Source: Flammula alnicola
Taxonomy: Eukaryota > Basidiomycota > Agaricomycetes > Agaricales > Strophariaceae
DNA length: 64,000 nt
Assembly (NCBI GenBank): GCA_015499995.1
Contig: JADNRV010000110.1
Span: 62,001-126,000 of the forward strand
Direction: 5' to 3'
Position numbers and translations under genes: made by a program. The first letter of the stretch is position 1. Each line of letters opens with the position of its first letter. The notes below the pieces were generated by a model that saw only the letters and a list, made by a program, of their open reading frames with translations, was not told the DNA's origin and made no database searches. Below are positions 59,875 to 64,000 of the stretch, in pieces.

Positions 59875-62800
59875 AGCAACATTGGACTCGGTTTCCTCGC
59901 CCAGCATCTTGCAGCTACTGCATAGAACCAATTTAGCGCCTGTACTATATGTCTCAATAGGAATCCAAACTCACTAATTCATGTAGATGGATCTGCCTTC
60001 TTCCCTCTTCCCTCTACGTATGACGTGCCCAGCTAGTTCTCTGGTATAGTAGCGGTGATAGCAAGAAGCATTAGGCTTGCGTTTCAGTCGCACCCTAGTG
60101 GAATAAGAGCCCTGTCGCAGAAGTACAACCCAGCACCCCAAAGCAACATTGCAACGCTCGAAGCAAGCCTGAGAGTTGGAATCCACGAATCCAGACGAAG
60201 CTTCGCGGGAAAAAGGCAGTGAAAAGTCTGTCAGCAGTCCACTTAATGGGTGTTGTAATAGTATGGAAATCGAAACAGGCACTTCCTGGAAAGTTCTACT
60301 CCCTAGGCCTCGTACTTATTAATAATAATTCTCGTAATCCCACGCCGAGACCATGTGCATCATACTTAATTAATGATTCGTTGTAATCCGCTTCTCATGC
60401 TAGTTGCTTCACATCTTGGAAAATATGTTGAAGAGATTCGAGATGTTAAGGATATTTCGTCAAGTGAGATGTGAGTGCTTTTCGTCAGGCACGATGTGGG
60501 GCGTGGGTTTTGATTGTTTCTGATGGTTACCTGGCAGTGCCGTTCGGCCTCTCGAAAACGTGGAAAATAGACATTTGACGTTCGGGTGGCGGATCAGTCT
60601 AAAAAAGGGTGATGCGTCAGTTGTATTTCTCAGGGAATGGGGCGCACAGCGTGACGAGGTCCGCGAGGGTGCGGAAGTTGGGGATGCAAAGACCTGGGAT
60701 AACAAGTGTTTGTCGTCTCTAGGTTGAACGCGCACCATGGCACCGCGCATCAAACTTGCTTGATGAATTTCTTCACTGGCAATGTGAAGCTGTGATGGCG
60801 GATTAGACCACTTCCGAGGATTAACGGTGTGTATAAAATCTTGACGCACATACATAATTAACGGAGCCAATGGCTGCGCATTTACCCATGGGGCGCAGGA
60901 TTTCCTGCAAAATTTCAGCGCCATATTAAGATATCCTAAATGTAGATATAGACAAGGACACGCAAATATTGCACGTGAGCACACGAAAGTACAGGAAACA
61001 TGCCTGAATTGGCTGAAAGAACGAGGATGCGATGGCGGCCGTGTCCTGAAGGTTCCTCCTTTGAGAATACCCAAGTATAGTCCATCGAAAAATGGAGCCT
61101 GGTGGTACAACGTGCAGAAGATGCGTGCCGCTGCGGCTTGTCACCAAGCGGGCGCTGTTCCAAGGGCAGAAACATGTCAGATGTGGTGCGTTTCCTTGAT
61201 AAACCGAACCAGAACGATTAGATCTTGTCGTTTCTGAAGATGGGAGAGTGTCAATGTCATTCGACGCCAGGTAGATATGCCAGTGATTGAGAAGAATCGC
61301 CCTATTAGACCGAACAAGTAATACAAGAAATTGTTACGGCGGGAACAGGAGATACTGAATCAGCGAGTGTGGACCATCTAGGGGGTTATTTACGACACCT
61401 TGTGCGTTCCCTGACGTCGAGCAAATAAATGAATGTTCCGGAGACCCCGGATAGATATCGATCTAATTAACCAGTACCAGGATTGGTTTGAGGGAGAAAA
61501 TGGAATGAGTACAAATTATGGACTGACGGGGTAAGTGTGTGGGTCTCGTAGAAAGACAGGTCTATGTCTTTCTGGGACGCTTCACCCCTGTGGTGCAAGA
61601 GCTACACATTTTGTATGAAAAGGGGATTGTCAGACCGTGCCCCTGGCGAATCTACTGTCTGTATGAAGGCAAAGTCACTTTTAGCTGGGACCTAGTCGCC
61701 TGTATCAGACTAGTGAGATGAAAAGAATAGAACCCTGGCCGTTATCTTCCTATGTTTCGCACAGGGTATTTCTGATACCGACGTGTTTTGGTAAGGCAGC
61801 CATGAAGCGACAAGGGCGAGCTAGCCGCCTTGTGAAGTGAACCAGCCTCTCACCTAGTCCATTAAGATCAGGTACAGTCACAATGTCTGGTTTGGGGTGT
61901 CCACTATCGGCGAACGTTCCAACAAATCAATGGAAATAAGTAGACCGATAGCCCAACTCCGCACACTCAGAAAGGTCAACGTGATTTTCCATCTGTCATA
62001 GTTCAAAGCATAGCAATCAATCATTTTACACCAGGTGACTGAAGAAGTTCAAGATGTATTTGGGGACTGACATGTCATGCGGACGATAAGCCCAGATTAT
62101 CTATGGCATTCAGCCAGCACCGCGGGGAGGAATACTTGCAAGTTGCCGTTGGGGCCAGTAGGTAAGCGTATGTCATCCAGCTCTACGGATGCCGGGGCGA
62201 CTTCTACAGTTCCAGATCATGCAGGAAAAGGTTAGAAGTCAACCACGGTTCCCAGACAGATCGGCGAGAGGCATGGGACTTCCTCGTCGTCAGTCCTCTC
62301 TTTCGGTTTTTCCTCATCGCATCACGAAGCCCCTGCTAGGTCCTCCGCTATTATGCGAGTGATTATTCCTTCGTACGAATCGAAGTTCTACACCATAGCC
62401 TCCGGACGTCTATGTAACGTCGGTTGACAGGCTCCGGTGCTTGGGGAACAGCCTTCAATCCACAGGGCCACCAAGACCTCTCTTCGGGCCATGGTGTCGT
62501 TCGGTTCTCAGGGGGAACTTCCCTGAAATATCAGAGTCAAAGGTAAAATGGGGCGTTATCATCTGCGAATGCGAATGCGGTGCATTTCCCCGCCTTACCT
62601 GGATCCGGATAGTTCTCCATTATATCCACGAGCCAAGGTCCGCGAACCCGGCAGGAGAAGCGTCATATATTTCCTCTTATCCAAGCCAAGGTCTGTCCAC
62701 CATATGTAAGCATAATATCTGGTCAAGTAGCCAAGGTTTTGCACTACATGCCTGTAGATTTCTCAATTCTGGGCGGTAAGATTCGTATCTTGCATTGCAT

Positions 62801-64000
62801 AGGGGCGAATCGCTGTCATAACATTCCGGCAGGAGTTATAGTCAGAACCCATCCCCATTCTATAATTTTCTGGGTCTCGCCGATACATTTAGAGTCCGAC
62901 ACATTTAGAGTAGAAGTCGAGGATCGATGTCATGAAGAGTCTCGACCAGGGGCTTCGCTTCTCCGCTGGTTGAGAAAAATCCTTTGATTACGCGAACTCC
63001 TTGACAGAGTGGGGAGACAAGCGTGGTGCTGACTCGTAAACCCCAGGATTTGCGTGGAATACACTGGAGAGTTTGGTAATCACATCAGAAAAATGTCTAG
63101 CTTGCAGGATGTCAAGCCTGAATGAGGGAAGTTAAAAGTTTTCCTTACGGCCATTTGATAATGCAACAAGGCAGACCCAAAAGCTGCGTGCAAAGCTGGT
63201 ACGTCCGATTTAATTCGTGTTTATGTTTTTGTGTTTCTTCAACGGATCCTAGACATCTAGAAGTTCAGAGGTTTCTCGCGCTTTGCTCCCAGAGCTGCTG
63301 AGAGGTATGCCAGAGTATTTCCTGATGAGGTGACCTCAGGCAAGATAACAGTGCGATGGATACCCAGGGATGATCGTCGCGATAGCAAAATGAGCTCGGC
63401 AAGCATACGGATACAACAAGAGTCAAGAAGTTCAAATGGTATAAAAGACCAAAATGGCCAACAAAATGGCTTGAAGTTGAACCTGCACTGTCCCGGTGTC
63501 GCCCTACAAGTTGCCGCCGATTTCCCTTCTAGGACGCCGGCGACGGAACAAGTGAAAAGGTCCCACGCTCCGTTGTTCCGTTCAGTCACATGATCATTTC
63601 AGTCTTCCTCCGAAACAATGACATATGCAATCACCTTTCGCCCGTATTTAACGTCCCAACTATTCCACATGCATGCACTATCTCAAATCTTGACCATTAT
63701 TAAACTTCTTCCCCGGAATCCTAGGAAGCAAAAGTTCTGCCTTCTTGTCGAGATCTCAAATTTCAAATTTGTGTCATGTCTTTGGTCAGCTTTTGTAACC
63801 TCTGTTTCTTCAACGTTTAGGCGCGATCGCACGGTGCAGCTTCGAGATCAGTTCTACCGTATCATGCATATGGTAACTGCATATTGTATTCCCACTAGTG
63901 CTTATAAATCCTTATAAAGACTGCTTATAATTCGCTGACAATGACATAGGGCACGTTTCGAGTGGAAACTTAAGAGCCCAGGCTCGCTGGTTGGATAAAA
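59875..64000. other. 4.1-kb gene-poor region, right edge
   Basis: The longest frame is 216 codons on the minus strand (60460-61110), with no recognised domain or splice partner. Frames at 63257-63593 are likewise unsupported. No tRNA, MITE or tandem array identified. Confidence 0.45.

Noticed and set aside
60460..61110. Minus-strand open frame of 216 codons
   Set aside because: Composition looks random (frequent His/Arg/Cys/Ser), with no domain, no partner exon and no start context. Probably chance or decayed sequence.
63257..63593. Possible RNase H-like fragment (ITVRWIP) of a retroelement
   Set aside because: Only a seven-residue resemblance. The following conserved Gly-x-x-Gly-Asn-Glu-x-Ala-Asp block is absent and no flanking reverse transcriptase or repeat is visible.

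Overview
This window is nuclear DNA from a filamentous fungus, most likely a mushroom-forming basidiomycete (Agaricomycetes). Genes are cut by many short introns of about 42-90 nt with CTAAC/CTGAC-like branch points. The gene set also fits: a 7-TM DUF6533/6534-type protein, a Gal80-like oxidoreductase, and a small cysteine-rich secreted protein with a GPI-type tail. All gene models were built by hand from reading frames, splice sites and known family motifs. No transcript evidence was available.

The left two thirds (about 0.6-40.8 kb) is gene-rich. In order it holds: a secreted Cys-rich protein (+), a Nudix hydrolase (+), two tail-to-tail divergent Cdc20/Fizzy-family WD40 proteins (+/-), a small single-TM protein (+), a Gal80-like Gfo/Idh/MocA protein (+), a very large Ras GEF (-), histone chaperone ASF1 (+), replication factor MCM10 (-), a poorly defined gene near 25 kb (+), a mitochondrial PPR protein (-), a 7-TM protein (-), YAE1 (-), a decayed NmrA/EasG-like reductase pseudogene (+), a multi-TM protein (+), TFIIE-beta (+) and a small heat-shock protein (-).

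The right third is sparse. It holds only MPP6 (- strand, 45 kb), a proline-rich protein (+ strand, 53.3 kb) and DCN1 (+ strand, 58.6 kb). Between them lie several kilobases each with no convincing gene. A near-perfect 163-bp inverted duplication sits at 46.4/47.4 kb.

Two intact non-autonomous DNA transposons (MITEs) can be delimited to the base. One is a 337-bp hAT-type element with a perfect 8-bp target-site duplication just upstream of MCM10. The other is a 165-bp element with 22-bp terminal repeats and TA target sites upstream of the PPR gene.

Several genes share a cell-cycle/chromatin theme: two APC/C-coactivator-like proteins, a Ras GEF, ASF1, MCM10 and DCN1. ASF1 and MCM10 both carry ACGCGT (MCB-type) motifs close up in their promoters, consistent with joint G1/S control. 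The most unusual locus is the inverted pair of Cdc20-like paralogues at 5.5-9.8 kb. They share two intron positions and a C-terminal Ile-Arg tail, but one has lost the canonical C-box.
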